Source: Taibaiella sp041660405 (GTDB taxonomy: Bacteria; Bacteroidota; Bacteroidia; Chitinophagales; Chitinophagaceae). From it: 64,000 nucleotides of DNA. The notes under the pieces were generated by a model that had not been told where the DNA came from, did not search any database, and saw nothing but the letters and a program-made list of their open reading frames with translations. Below are positions 17,914-25,850 of this stretch, piece after piece. The stretch's first letter is position 1; every line of letters begins with the position of its first letter. The stretch covers positions 124,001 through 188,000 of the forward strand of contig JBAZWL010000001.1 of the NCBI GenBank assembly GCA_041660405.1. Reading direction: 5' to 3'. The translations under genes and the position numbers were made by a program.

Positions 17914-19542
17914 TTACTTCCTCACTTCTTCTATCACCTCTCCCACACAAGCATTAGGTGCTTGTATATGCAACAGTGCAGCTAAGGTTGCAGCGATATC
18001 TGTCATATGTGTAGTACGTGAAGTTTCTCCTGTTTTTATACCCCAACCGTACCACAAAAGTGGGATGTGAATATCATAAGGATTCCAGCTTCCGTGTGTA
18101 GTTCCTGTATTGGCATAACCACTATACCAACCTGGATCCATAATGATCTGTATGGTACCGCAACGGTTGGGATAATAACCGTTCGTAACCATAGTTTTCA
18201 ACGGTTCCGGCACTATACTTTTATCAGGATGTTCCAAGTCCAATACATTGGTAATACCATCCTGCACGCGGAACCAATTGATGATTTCTGCTCTTACTTT
18301 TTCACGATCCAGGTTATGCGACTGAATGGCTTTTTCATTCATATACACCTGGTAATTCATGAGCGAACTAACCAGGGCTGAATCACCATATTTCTTTTGC
18401 AAAAAAAGATTTAGCTCTTTAGTGATCTTGCCAATGGTAACAGATTTTGCAGGGATTTTATTATCCTGCAGAAATTTTGCATTGTGCGCTCCGCCGTGAT
18501 CGGCAGTAAGAAAAACCGTATAGTTTCCTTTACCTACCTTCTGATCCAGGTAATTCAGAAACAGCTCAAGATCTCTATCAAATCGCAGGTAAGTATCTTC
18601 AATCTCAATAGAGTTAGGTGCATACTGATGTCCCACATAATCCGTGCTTGAAAAACTTACAGCAAGAAAGTCTGTTTCACCCTTCTGACCCAGTTGTTCT
18701 CCATCTATACAAGCTTGTGCCATTAGCCTGGTTATCGTATTTCCATAAGGTGTAGAACGAATTGCTCCTTTATCAGTGGCTATAGAGGTTTTATGAGGAA
18801 ATACCGGCTTAGCTTCGCCTTTGGTTGCTCCTTCATAAACATTGTCATCGGCAATACTCTCTTTATAAGTATTAATGGGATAAAGGGTATTCCAATCCAG
18901 CTTCATCAAACTATCGTTCAGGTTTCTTTTATTAAAACCATCAACCCATTCTGGTAGTTGCTGCATATAAAAACTACTGGTAATAAAATTCCCGGTTTCG
19001 CCATCGTACCAATAAGCGCCATTTGCCGAATGACCTGCCGGTAATATGGAACCTCTGTCTTTTATAGAAATACCAAAAGTTCTGGATCGAAAATTAGTTG
19101 CCAGTCTTAATTCATCTGTAATGGTTGAAGCCAGCAGATTTTTTGGGCTCATTAATCCGGCTTTACCACCACCAACACTTTTTACCGTAGTATCTTCTGT
19201 ACAATACCATTCTTTTCCCGTACGAATATCCATCCAGTCGTTGGCTACCACGCCATGCAGCGCTGGCACCGAACCGGTATATATGCAAGTATGCCCCGGT
19301 GCAGTAAATGATGGCAGATAGTTGATCATAGTATTCTGACAATTAAATCCTTCGTTCATCAACCGGTTAAAACCGCCTTTTCCGTAACGCTCCTGGAAAC
19401 GGTACAGATAATCCCAACGCATTTGGTCCACTACTATGCCTACTACGAGTTTTGGCCGGGCAGTTTTGGTATTATGCTGTGCAAATGTGCCGGTAACATT
19501 TGTGAGGAAAATAGATAGAATAAAAAGTGCTATTCGTTTCAT
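17914..19542 (-). CDS. PafA-like alkaline phosphatase, periplasmic
   Basis: The 542-residue protein has a signal peptide (about 1-21, ending TGTFAQ) and belongs to the type I phosphodiesterase/alkaline phosphatase superfamily. The first metal site is the Asp in VGIVVDQMRWDYLYR (about 34-48), the likely nucleophile is the Thr in LPSFTAPGHTCIYTGSVP, and the later metal ligands are DYVGHQYAPNS and FLTADHGGAHN. This pattern, with Thr rather than Ser as nucleophile, is that of the Bacteroidota PafA monoesterase, which releases phosphate from organic phosphates in the periplasm. No Pho-box-like control site is visible and no phosphate genes are adjacent. Substrate range is inferred from the family. 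Confidence 0.87.
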   Translation of the reverse strand: MKRIALFILSIFLTNVTGTFAQHNTKTARPKLVVGIVVDQMRWDYLYRFQERYGKGGFNRLMNEGFNCQNTMINYLPSFTAPGHTCIYTGSVPALHGVVANDWMDIRTGKEWYCTEDTTVKSVGGGKAGLMSPKNLLASTITDELRLATNFRSRTFGISIKDRGSILPAGHSANGAYWYDGETGNFITSSFYMQQLPEWVDGFNKRNLNDSLMKLDWNTLYPINTYKESIADDNVYEGATKGEAKPVFPHKTSIATDKGAIRSTPYGNTITRLMAQACIDGEQLGQKGETDFLAVSFSSTDYVGHQYAPNSIEIEDTYLRFDRDLELFLNYLDQKVGKGNYTVFLTADHGGAHNAKFLQDNKIPAKSVTIGKITKELNLFLQKKYGDSALVSSLMNYQVYMNEKAIQSHNLDREKVRAEIINWFRVQDGITNVLDLEHPDKSIVPEPLKTMVTNGYYPNRCGTIQIIMDPGWYSGYANTGTTHGSWNPYDIHIPLLWYGWGIKTGETSRTTHMTDIAATLAALLHIQAPNACVGEVIEEVRK

Positions 19543-19659
19543 TAATATTGATTTATCCCTGTTTGTATGGAATGCGCTGCAAAGAAAAATAAATAATGTT
19601 ACCTATTTGTTTCCTGTTCTTAATTTTGCCCGTAAGTAAGCCGGGTGAATACCTGCTCA

Positions 19660-19691
19660 TTTGGGCTTATGGCCTCTAAATATTACCTTTG
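19660..19691 (+). promoter_or_regulatory. Promoter of the E1 dehydrogenase gene
   Basis: TTTG (19660-19663), 20 bases, then TACCTTTG (19684-19691): both are exact matches at good spacing, giving a leader of about 15 bases before the ATG at 19713. This is one of the best promoters in the window. Confidence 0.68.
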
Positions 19692-19712
19692 TTTGATAAA
19701 TTAATGTAAAGT

Positions 19713-22115
19713 ATGGACGCTACGCAGCATAACATCGCCCTTAACGGAAAGCTATCGTTTGACGAATTTAAAGAAGAAGTGCTAAAGGATTACGAACTTG
19801 CTGTAACGAGCAGGGAGGCAAGTCTTATAGGCCGTAGAGAGGTGTTGACTGGAAAAGCAAAATTTGGAATTTTTGGAGATGGTAAAGAACTGGCGCAGAT
19901 CGCTTTAGCTAAAAATTTCAGACCGGGGGATATTCGTTCCGGTTATTACCGCGATCAGACATTGATGTTTGCTACCGGCATGAGTGACGTTGAAAAATTC
20001 TTTGCTCAATTATATGCCAATCCGGATACTATGGAAGAACCGGCATCTGCTGGCCGTATGATGAATGGCCACTACGGCACCCGCTGGCTGGATGAAACTG
20101 GTGACTGGAAGGATCTTACAGCACAACCTAACTCTACAAGTGATATATCTCCTACTGCAGGGCAAATGGTGCGAGCACTGGGCATTGCTTATGCCAGTAA
20201 AATGTACCGCAACGCAGAAAGTTTGAAAACGGGTTTTGAAAAATTTTCCACTAACGGTAACGAAGTAAGCTTCTGTACCATTGGCGATGCATCAACCAGT
20301 GAAGGCCATTTCTGGGAAACATTGAATGCTGCCGGTGTATTAAAAGTACCTCTGGCAGTTTGTGTCTGGGATGATGGTTATGGTATTTCTGTACCTCGTG
20401 CCTATCAAACTTCAAAGAATTCTATTTCTGAAGCACTTAGTGGTTTACAATATGATGAGAAGCTGGGTAGTGGTGTAGAAATTTATCGTATAAAAGGCTG
20501 GGATTATGCCTCACTTGTGGAAACATTCCAAAAAGGTATTGCCCGTGTACGCGAGCATCATATTCCTGCTTTGTTTCACATTCAGGAAGTAACACAGCCA
20601 CAAGGCCACTCTACATCAGGCTCTCATGAACGTTATAAAAGTAAAGAGCGCCTAGAATGGGAGAAAGAAATGGACTGTGTAAAGAAGCTACGCGAGTTCA
20701 TTTTAGAAAATGCAATAGCTAGCGAAGAAGAGTTGGTTGCTGTTGAAGAATATGCAAAAGACTATGCCCGCACCTGCAAGCAGAATGCCTGGGATAAATT
20801 CCTTACCCCCATCAAAACACAAATTGAACAGCTCTCCGGATTGGCCCAGCAATTGGTATACGAAGGTGGCGATCAGGCAACACAAATTGCTGCTTTGGTT
20901 AAAGATCTTTCCTTGATCAAAGAACCAATTCGTAAAGATGTATTGCGCACAGCACAACGCATTTTAAAGTTGAGCACAGGCAATAGCCAGGCTACCAGGA
21001 ATGTCCGCAATTTTTATAATGAACTAAAAGCAGATGCACAGGATAAATTCAATTCACATCTGCATTCTCAATCTGCAAAAGCAGTAAGCAAGGTTAATGT
21101 AGTAGCACCTCAATATTCTGATAGCAGTGCTATGTTGAATGGCTTTGAGGTCCTGAATAAATACTTCGATCATACATTCAGTACAAATCCTGCGGTATTT
21201 GCCTTTGGCGAAGATGTAGGTAAAATTGGTGATGTAAACCAGGGCTTCGCTGGCCTTCAGGAAAAATATGGCGAATACCGTATTTCTGATACCGGTATTC
21301 GTGAAGCCACAATTGTTGGCCAGGGGTTGGGTATGGCTATGCGTGGTCTGCGTCCTATTACGGAGATTCAATACCTGGATTATCTTTTATATGGTCTCCA
21401 AACTTTGAGCGATGATGTTGCTACACTGCAATATCGTACCAAAGGCGGTCAAAAATGCCCACTTATTATTCGTACCCGTGGTCACAGACTGGAAGGCATT
21501 TGGCATAGTGGTTCGCCAATGGGTATGATTATTAATGCCCTTAGAGGTATCAATATATGTGTGCCCCGCGATATGGTGCAAGCTGCAGGTATGTACAATA
21601 CTTTGCTGCAAAGCGATGAACCCGCCGTAGTAATTGAATGTCTTAATGGTTACCGCCTAAAAGAAAGAATGCCGGATAACTTATTCAACTTTACCATACC
21701 ATTTGGTGTGCCTGAAATTTTGCAGGAAGGCGAGGATATTACTATCGTTTCCTACGGTTCTACACTTAGGGTAATACAAGAAGCGATGTCACTTTACCTG
21801 GAGCCACAAGGCATTAGTTGCGAACTGATAGATGTGCAGACCTTATTGCCTTTTGATACTACTCACCGTATTGTTGAATCTTTGAAAAAGACCAATCGTA
21901 TTATATTTATAGATGAAGATGTGCCAGGTGGTGCTTCTGCTTATATGTTCCAGCAGGTTATGGAACTACAAGGAGGCTTCCGTTGGTTGGATGTTGCACC
22001 ACGTACTATTGCGGCCAAAGCACATCGTCCGGCTTATGCTACTGATGGTGACTATTTCTCCAAACCCAATGCGGAAGATATTGCAGCGGTGATTGAAGAA
22101 ATGATGGCTGAATAA
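19713..22115 (+). CDS. Fused alpha/beta E1 component of a 2-oxoacid dehydrogenase
   Basis: The 800-residue protein joins both E1 subunits in one chain. The alpha-type half (about 1-350) has the thiamine-diphosphate motif GDASTSEGHFWETLNAAG followed by VCVWDDGYGIS. The beta-type half (about 470-800) starts FAFGEDVGKIGDVNQGF and contains GIREATIVGQGLGMAMRG and RTRGHRLEG. E1 decarboxylates a 2-oxoacid and passes the acyl group to E2. The fused form is widespread in Bacteroidota and is usually thought to act on branched-chain 2-oxoacids, but neither E2 nor E3 is encoded nearby, so the substrate is not settled. A good promoter precedes it and a terminator follows. Confidence 0.87.
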   Translation: MDATQHNIALNGKLSFDEFKEEVLKDYELAVTSREASLIGRREVLTGKAKFGIFGDGKELAQIALAKNFRPGDIRSGYYRDQTLMFATGMSDVEKFFAQLYANPDTMEEPASAGRMMNGHYGTRWLDETGDWKDLTAQPNSTSDISPTAGQMVRALGIAYASKMYRNAESLKTGFEKFSTNGNEVSFCTIGDASTSEGHFWETLNAAGVLKVPLAVCVWDDGYGISVPRAYQTSKNSISEALSGLQYDEKLGSGVEIYRIKGWDYASLVETFQKGIARVREHHIPALFHIQEVTQPQGHSTSGSHERYKSKERLEWEKEMDCVKKLREFILENAIASEEELVAVEEYAKDYARTCKQNAWDKFLTPIKTQIEQLSGLAQQLVYEGGDQATQIAALVKDLSLIKEPIRKDVLRTAQRILKLSTGNSQATRNVRNFYNELKADAQDKFNSHLHSQSAKAVSKVNVVAPQYSDSSAMLNGFEVLNKYFDHTFSTNPAVFAFGEDVGKIGDVNQGFAGLQEKYGEYRISDTGIREATIVGQGLGMAMRGLRPITEIQYLDYLLYGLQTLSDDVATLQYRTKGGQKCPLIIRTRGHRLEGIWHSGSPMGMIINALRGINICVPRDMVQAAGMYNTLLQSDEPAVVIECLNGYRLKERMPDNLFNFTIPFGVPEILQEGEDITIVSYGSTLRVIQEAMSLYLEPQGISCELIDVQTLLPFDTTHRIVESLKKTNRIIFIDEDVPGGASAYMFQQVMELQGGFRWLDVAPRTIAAKAHRPAYATDGDYFSKPNAEDIAAVIEEMMAE

Positions 22116-22125
22116 AATCTAATCC

Positions 22126-22166
22126 AAAGAAGTCAACTTTTTAAAAGTTGACTTCTTTCTGTTTTT
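22126..22166 (+). terminator. Terminator after the E1 gene
   Basis: AAAGAAGTCAAC and GTTGACTTCTTT form a 12-bp stem with an A/T loop whose own ends can pair further. A T5 run follows at 22162-22166. Confidence 0.75.
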
Positions 22167-22200
22167 AAGTGCTTCGTTGTTGCCTTATCCATATCTTATT

Positions 22201-22230
22201 TTTTTATCCAGCCGTTTATGTCTACCTTTC
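22201..22230 (+). promoter_or_regulatory. Possible promoter of the 38-residue ORF
   Basis: TACCTTTC (22223-22230) differs from the -7 consensus at one base, and TTTT (22201-22204) 18 bases upstream is a weak -33. The box ends 18 bases before the ATG. Confidence 0.35.
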
Positions 22231-22248
22231 TAACTGAATTATATTTTT

Positions 22249-22365
22249 ATGGCTAAAGGAAAAGAACCGGCAAAAGAAAAAGGCAAGAAAGAACCCTTGC
22301 TTAATGCCAAAGAAAAAAAGGCAGCAAAAAGAGAAAAGAAAGCGAACAAACCCCGTGGGGAATAG
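22249..22365 (+). CDS. Small lysine-rich protein (38 residues), function unknown
   Basis: This short ORF begins MAKGKEPAKEKGKKEP and ends KANKPRGE. More than a third of its residues are Lys or Arg, the rest mostly Glu, Ala and Gly, and there is no hydrophobic core, so it should be disordered and may bind nucleic acid (inference). It has its own promoter-like box upstream and a hairpin terminator 28 bases after the stop, so it looks like a complete transcription unit between two terminators. I do not recognise the family; it is not ribosomal protein THX by sequence. Chance ORFs in A-rich DNA are possible. Confidence 0.5.
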   Translation: MAKGKEPAKEKGKKEPLLNAKEKKAAKREKKANKPRGE

Positions 22366-22393
22366 ATTTCTCTGATCCAATCTTAATAACAAC

Positions 22394-22422
22394 AAAGCAC
22401 ATCCTATTTGGTGTGCTTTTTG
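22394..22422 (+). terminator. Terminator before lpxD
   Basis: AAAGCACA (22394-22401) pairs with TGTGCTTT (22412-22419) across a ten-base loop, with further T after it. It separates the small Lys-rich ORF from lpxD. Confidence 0.7.
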
Positions 22423-22526
22423 CATGTTATGATATACTTGAGTCCATATTTTTTCGTTTTAAAATGAACCACAAAATATTTAGGTTTCGTTTTCCTAATT
22501 TAGCCACCTCAAATAAAATCACAACA

Positions 22527-23546
22527 ATGGAATTCAGCACACAACAAATTGCCGGTATTTTACAAGGGCAACTGGAAGGTAATGCCGATATAATGATCAG
22601 CAAACTGTCTAAAATAGAAGAAGGTGAGCCGGGCTCCTTATCTTTCCTCGCCAATCCTAAATACACCCAATTTATTTATACCACCAAAGCTTCTTTAGTC
22701 ATTGTCAATAAAGATTTTGAAGCTACTGCTCCTGTTAGTGCAACATTGTTACGTGTGGAAAGTGCTGAAAATGCCTTTGCTCAATTGCTGGAAATGTACA
22801 ATAAAGTAAAGCTGGATAAGAAAGGTATTTCCAAAATGGCTTTCATTGCTGAAAGTGCAAAAGTAGGTACGGATATTTATGCAGGAGAATTTGCCTTTGT
22901 AGGTGAAAACGTGGTAATAGGTAATAATGTAAAGATCTATCCACAGGTATATATCGGTGACAATGCGGTGATCGGTGATAATACTACGTTGTTTGCAGGC
23001 GTTAAAGTTTATTCGGAAACCATAATTGGTCAAAACTGCATTATCCATTCCGGTACGGTAATTGGTAGCGATGGCTTCCGTTTTGCCATAGGTAACGATC
23101 ATAAAAAGATACCGCAAACCGGTAATGTAATTATTGAAGATGATGTAGAGATCGGTGCCAATTGTGCTATTGACAGAGCTACTTTGGGTTCTACTATTTT
23201 ACGCAAAGGTGTGAAGTTTGACAACCTGGTACATATCGCTCATAATGTGGAAATAGGAGAACATTCATATCTGGCTGCTGCCAATGTGGTAGCGGGTTCT
23301 ACCAAAATAGGAAAGAATTGTATGTTCAGTGGTCAGGTAGGCGTAGTAGGTCATTTGAATATTGCTGATAATACCATTCTTGCTGCCCAGTCTGGTGCTT
23401 CTAAGAATATTGTAAAGCCGGGACAAGCGTTTCTAGGTTCTCCATGTATGGAAATCTCTAAGTTCAGAAAGGTTTATGTGCATTTTCGCAACCTGGATAG
23501 TATTGTTGACCGCATTGATAAACTTGAAGTGAAGGAAAAAGTATAG
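22527..23546 (+). CDS. lpxD: UDP-3-O-acylglucosamine N-acyltransferase
   Basis: LpxD adds the second 3-hydroxyacyl chain in lipid A synthesis, using hydroxyacyl-ACP. From the ATG at 22527 the protein has 339 residues, the usual length. It has an N-terminal uridine-binding domain (about 1-100) and a left-handed beta-helix of hexapeptide repeats (about 105-310, for example VVIGNNVKIYPQVYIGDN). The catalytic-His region is NLVHIAHNVEIGEHSY. A longer reading from 22413 adds 38 residues that begin inside the preceding terminator, so it is rejected. It is not in the usual lpx cluster here. Confidence 0.95.
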   Translation: MEFSTQQIAGILQGQLEGNADIMISKLSKIEEGEPGSLSFLANPKYTQFIYTTKASLVIVNKDFEATAPVSATLLRVESAENAFAQLLEMYNKVKLDKKGISKMAFIAESAKVGTDIYAGEFAFVGENVVIGNNVKIYPQVYIGDNAVIGDNTTLFAGVKVYSETIIGQNCIIHSGTVIGSDGFRFAIGNDHKKIPQTGNVIIEDDVEIGANCAIDRATLGSTILRKGVKFDNLVHIAHNVEIGEHSYLAAANVVAGSTKIGKNCMFSGQVGVVGHLNIADNTILAAQSGASKNIVKPGQAFLGSPCMEISKFRKVYVHFRNLDSIVDRIDKLEVKEKV

Positions 23547-23565
23547 ATTTCTTTAGCATTTCCCC

Positions 23566-23598
23566 AACTTTAGGAAAGTTTGAAACTTTCCTAAAGTT
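23566..23598. repeat. Perfect palindrome of the AACTTT(n)AAAGTT type
   Basis: Two 16-base arms (AACTTTAGGAAAGTTT and its complement) around a single G follow the lpxD stop. Each arm is itself partly self-complementary. A related hairpin occurs at 36257-36285. It looks like a dispersed intergenic palindrome and could also help terminate lpxD. Confidence 0.6.
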
Positions 23599-23630
23599 CA
23601 GTTTAACGTTTTGAAAAGGAAGTAAACTAA

Positions 23631-23664
23631 AAATGTCACACTTTAAAAGGTGTGACATTTTTTT
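23631..23664. terminator. Terminator between lpxD and the desaturase gene
   Basis: AAATGTCACAC pairs with GTGTGACATTT (11 bp, eight-base loop), followed by a T-run. It lies between convergent genes. Confidence 0.78.
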
Positions 23665-23679
23665 ATTCCTATCATTAAA

Positions 23680-24657
23680 TTATTTCAATTCAGATCTTCT
23701 CAACATTCTACCCTGTTCTGGATCCCACACTGCGAGGCGAAGGCATCTATAAATATCTGCAGGGTTTAGTGAAGTTTGTTTTACCTGTTGCAATTCCGGT
23801 ATCGCCTTCATCGTTTCTGGTAGTCGATAAAACGGAATACGTGCATTCATGTGATGGATATGATGATAGCCGATATTAGCCGTAACCCAGGTCAGGATCT
23901 TGTTCAACTTCATAAAGCTGGAAGACTCCAACGCAGCTTTGCTATAATTCCAATCGGAATTGGTGCGGAATTTTACCCCTACAAAATTATGCTGCGCATA
24001 AAAAAGATATGCACCAAGCATATGAGATAAAAAGAACGGCAGGAAAAACGCCAGGAACCATACCAGCCAACCCATAGCGACAAATATGTATACGGATATA
24101 GCCACATGAAGTATAAAAATGACCAATGAATCCCAATGCCTCCGCGGACTACTGATGAACGATTGAATACACATACCATACAGGAACATGGTAAAATACG
24201 CAAACACCATAGTTAAGGGATGCCTTACTGCAAGGTATGAACGCTTCTCACCTTTACTGGCAGAATCGTATTTCTGCTTCGTCATGATAGGGTAAGAACC
24301 TATACTTGCCGAAAACAGTTTAGAGTTATGATTATGATGATGATCGTGAGACCGCTTCCAGATACTGGGCGGCGTGATCATATAAACACCAAATACGGTA
24401 AACAATACTTTGGCCAAAGGGGACTTTTGCAAAATAGTATGATGCTGATAATCATGGAAGATGATAAACACGCGTGCCAACATACAAGCCGTAAATACAC
24501 CTGACAATATCCTTAGTACCAGGTATGGAAATAAAAAAGTTCCTATAATTCCTCCTATGAGTAATAAAAATGAAGTGATCGTAAAATACCAGCTTTTCCA
24601 ACGTATCTCTTTCGCAAATGGCTTCGTCGCCAATATTAATTCCTTTCCTTCGCGCAT
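23680..24657 (-). CDS. Membrane fatty acid desaturase
   Basis: The 325-residue integral membrane protein has the three His clusters of the non-haem di-iron desaturase family: HDYQHH (68-73), HDHHHNH (104-110) and HHIHHM (about 263-268), separated by four to five hydrophobic segments. Such enzymes introduce a double bond into membrane acyl chains, which adjusts fluidity. The position of the double bond and any electron donor cannot be read from the sequence. The ATG lies four bases after an exact -7 box, so the mRNA should be leaderless. Confidence 0.9.
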   Translation of the reverse strand: MREGKELILATKPFAKEIRWKSWYFTITSFLLLIGGIIGTFLFPYLVLRILSGVFTACMLARVFIIFHDYQHHTILQKSPLAKVLFTVFGVYMITPPSIWKRSHDHHHNHNSKLFSASIGSYPIMTKQKYDSASKGEKRSYLAVRHPLTMVFAYFTMFLYGMCIQSFISSPRRHWDSLVIFILHVAISVYIFVAMGWLVWFLAFFLPFFLSHMLGAYLFYAQHNFVGVKFRTNSDWNYSKAALESSSFMKLNKILTWVTANIGYHHIHHMNARIPFYRLPETMKAIPELQQVKQTSLNPADIYRCLRLAVWDPEQGRMLRRSELK

Positions 24658-24661
24658 CGTG

Positions 24662-24669
24662 CAAATTTA
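24662..24669 (-). promoter_or_regulatory. -7 box of the desaturase gene (leaderless layout)
   Basis: On the minus strand TAAATTTG is an exact TAnnTTTG, ending four bases before the ATG. I see no clear -33 at the right distance. Confidence 0.45.
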
Positions 24670-24862
24670 ATCATCCTTTTATAATAATATCGACTTTAGT
24701 TTTAATTGTTTGGCTTTGAAAATGAAGTTATTTGTTTCTCACATAAATAATGAGCGAGACATAGACCTGCTATACAATTAAAACGTACGCGACGGGCTCT
24801 TATTGCCCTGCCTGCTCTTTAATGACACTAACAGAATGCTTCACCCCTATGCAGATAAATAT

Positions 24863-24870
24863 TACTTTTG
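24863..24870 (+). promoter_or_regulatory. -7 box of thyA
   Basis: TACTTTTG is an exact -7 box 30 bases before the thyA ATG. The last three bases are the TTG that a longer reading would use as its start, which argues against that reading. Confidence 0.5.
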
Positions 24871-24900
24871 CAATGGAATCTCCAAAACAGAAACAATAGC

Positions 24901-25695
24901 ATGCAACAATACCTTCAACTGCTTCAACATATTTTAGATAACGGAACAGAAAAAAGTGACCGTACCGGCACCGGAACTACCAGTTGTTTTGGTTACCAGA
25001 TGCGTTTTGACCTACAAAAAGGGTTCCCGCTGGTAACCACCAAAAAGCTGCACCTGAAATCTATCATCTACGAATTACTCTGGTTTCTGAAAGGCGATAC
25101 CAATATTGCTTATCTGCGGGAGCACAATGTAAAAATATGGGATGAATGGGCCGATGCCAATGGTGACCTAGGACCTGTATATGGCAAACAATGGCGCAGC
25201 TGGCAAGGTGCTGATGGTAAAGTTTATGATCAGATCAAAGATGTGCTGCATCAGTTAAAAACCAATCCGGACAGCCGTCGTATGATTGTAAATGCATGGA
25301 ATGTAGCCGACCTGCCACACATGGCTCTAAGCCCCTGTCATGCACTGTTCCAGTTTTATGTAGCCAATGGAAAATTAAGTTGCCAGTTGTACCAGCGCAG
25401 TGCTGATGTATTTCTTGGTGTGCCGTTTAATATAGCTTCTTATGCTTTATTGACCATGATGATGGCCCAGATTAGCGGACTGGAATACGGTGAATTCATT
25501 CATACTTTTGGCGATGTACATTTATACAGTAATCACCTGGAGCAAGCAAAATTGCAACTTACACGAGAGCCATTTCCACTACCACAAATGAAACTGAACC
25601 CGGAAGTAAAAGATCTTTTTGATTTTACTTTTGAAGATTTCACGCTGGAAAATTACGAATCACATCCACATATTAAAGCTCCTGTGGCGGTTTAG
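24901..25695 (+). CDS. thyA: Thymidylate synthase
   Basis: ThyA methylates dUMP to dTMP using methylene-tetrahydrofolate. From the ATG at 24901 the protein is 264 residues, exactly the classical length, and the catalytic Cys falls at position 146 (LSPCHALFQFY), as in Escherichia coli. SRRMIVNAWNV (about 125-135) binds the dUMP phosphate, and DVFLGVPFNIASYA plus FGDVHLYSNH complete the active site. An in-frame TTG at 24868 is part of the promoter. No dihydrofolate reductase gene is adjacent. Confidence 0.97.
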   Translation: MQQYLQLLQHILDNGTEKSDRTGTGTTSCFGYQMRFDLQKGFPLVTTKKLHLKSIIYELLWFLKGDTNIAYLREHNVKIWDEWADANGDLGPVYGKQWRSWQGADGKVYDQIKDVLHQLKTNPDSRRMIVNAWNVADLPHMALSPCHALFQFYVANGKLSCQLYQRSADVFLGVPFNIASYALLTMMMAQISGLEYGEFIHTFGDVHLYSNHLEQAKLQLTREPFPLPQMKLNPEVKDLFDFTFEDFTLENYESHPHIKAPVAV

Positions 25696-25710
25696 AATAT
25701 AACATTGGGG

Positions 25711-25737
25711 GTAGAGACGTGCAATTGCAAGTCTTTT
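25711..25737 (+). terminator. Hairpin after thyA, decayed GTAGAGACG-type repeat
   Basis: AGACGTGCAATTGCAAGTCT is an 18/20 palindrome followed by T5. It probably terminates thyA. Its left flank GTAGAGACGTGCAA resembles a dispersed palindrome I have met in Bacteroidota and cyanobacterial intergenic DNA (from memory). Confidence 0.5.
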
Positions 25738-25790
25738 TGCTAATGAACACATGCAATGCGTTCCTAGCCTACGGCCTTGTAAAAACGTCT

Positions 25791-25798
25791 TATCTTTG
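25791..25798 (+). promoter_or_regulatory. -7 box of argS
   Basis: TATCTTTG is an exact -7 box, 52 bases before the argS ATG. No convincing -33 is seen. Confidence 0.4.
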
Positions 25799-25850
25799 CC
25801 GTCCTTAATAATAAGGCATCATTTCTTAATTTTCATATCTCAAAATCGAT

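Noticed and set aside
22413..22526. N-terminal extension of lpxD
   Set aside because: It starts inside a terminator hairpin and adds residues not found in the family.
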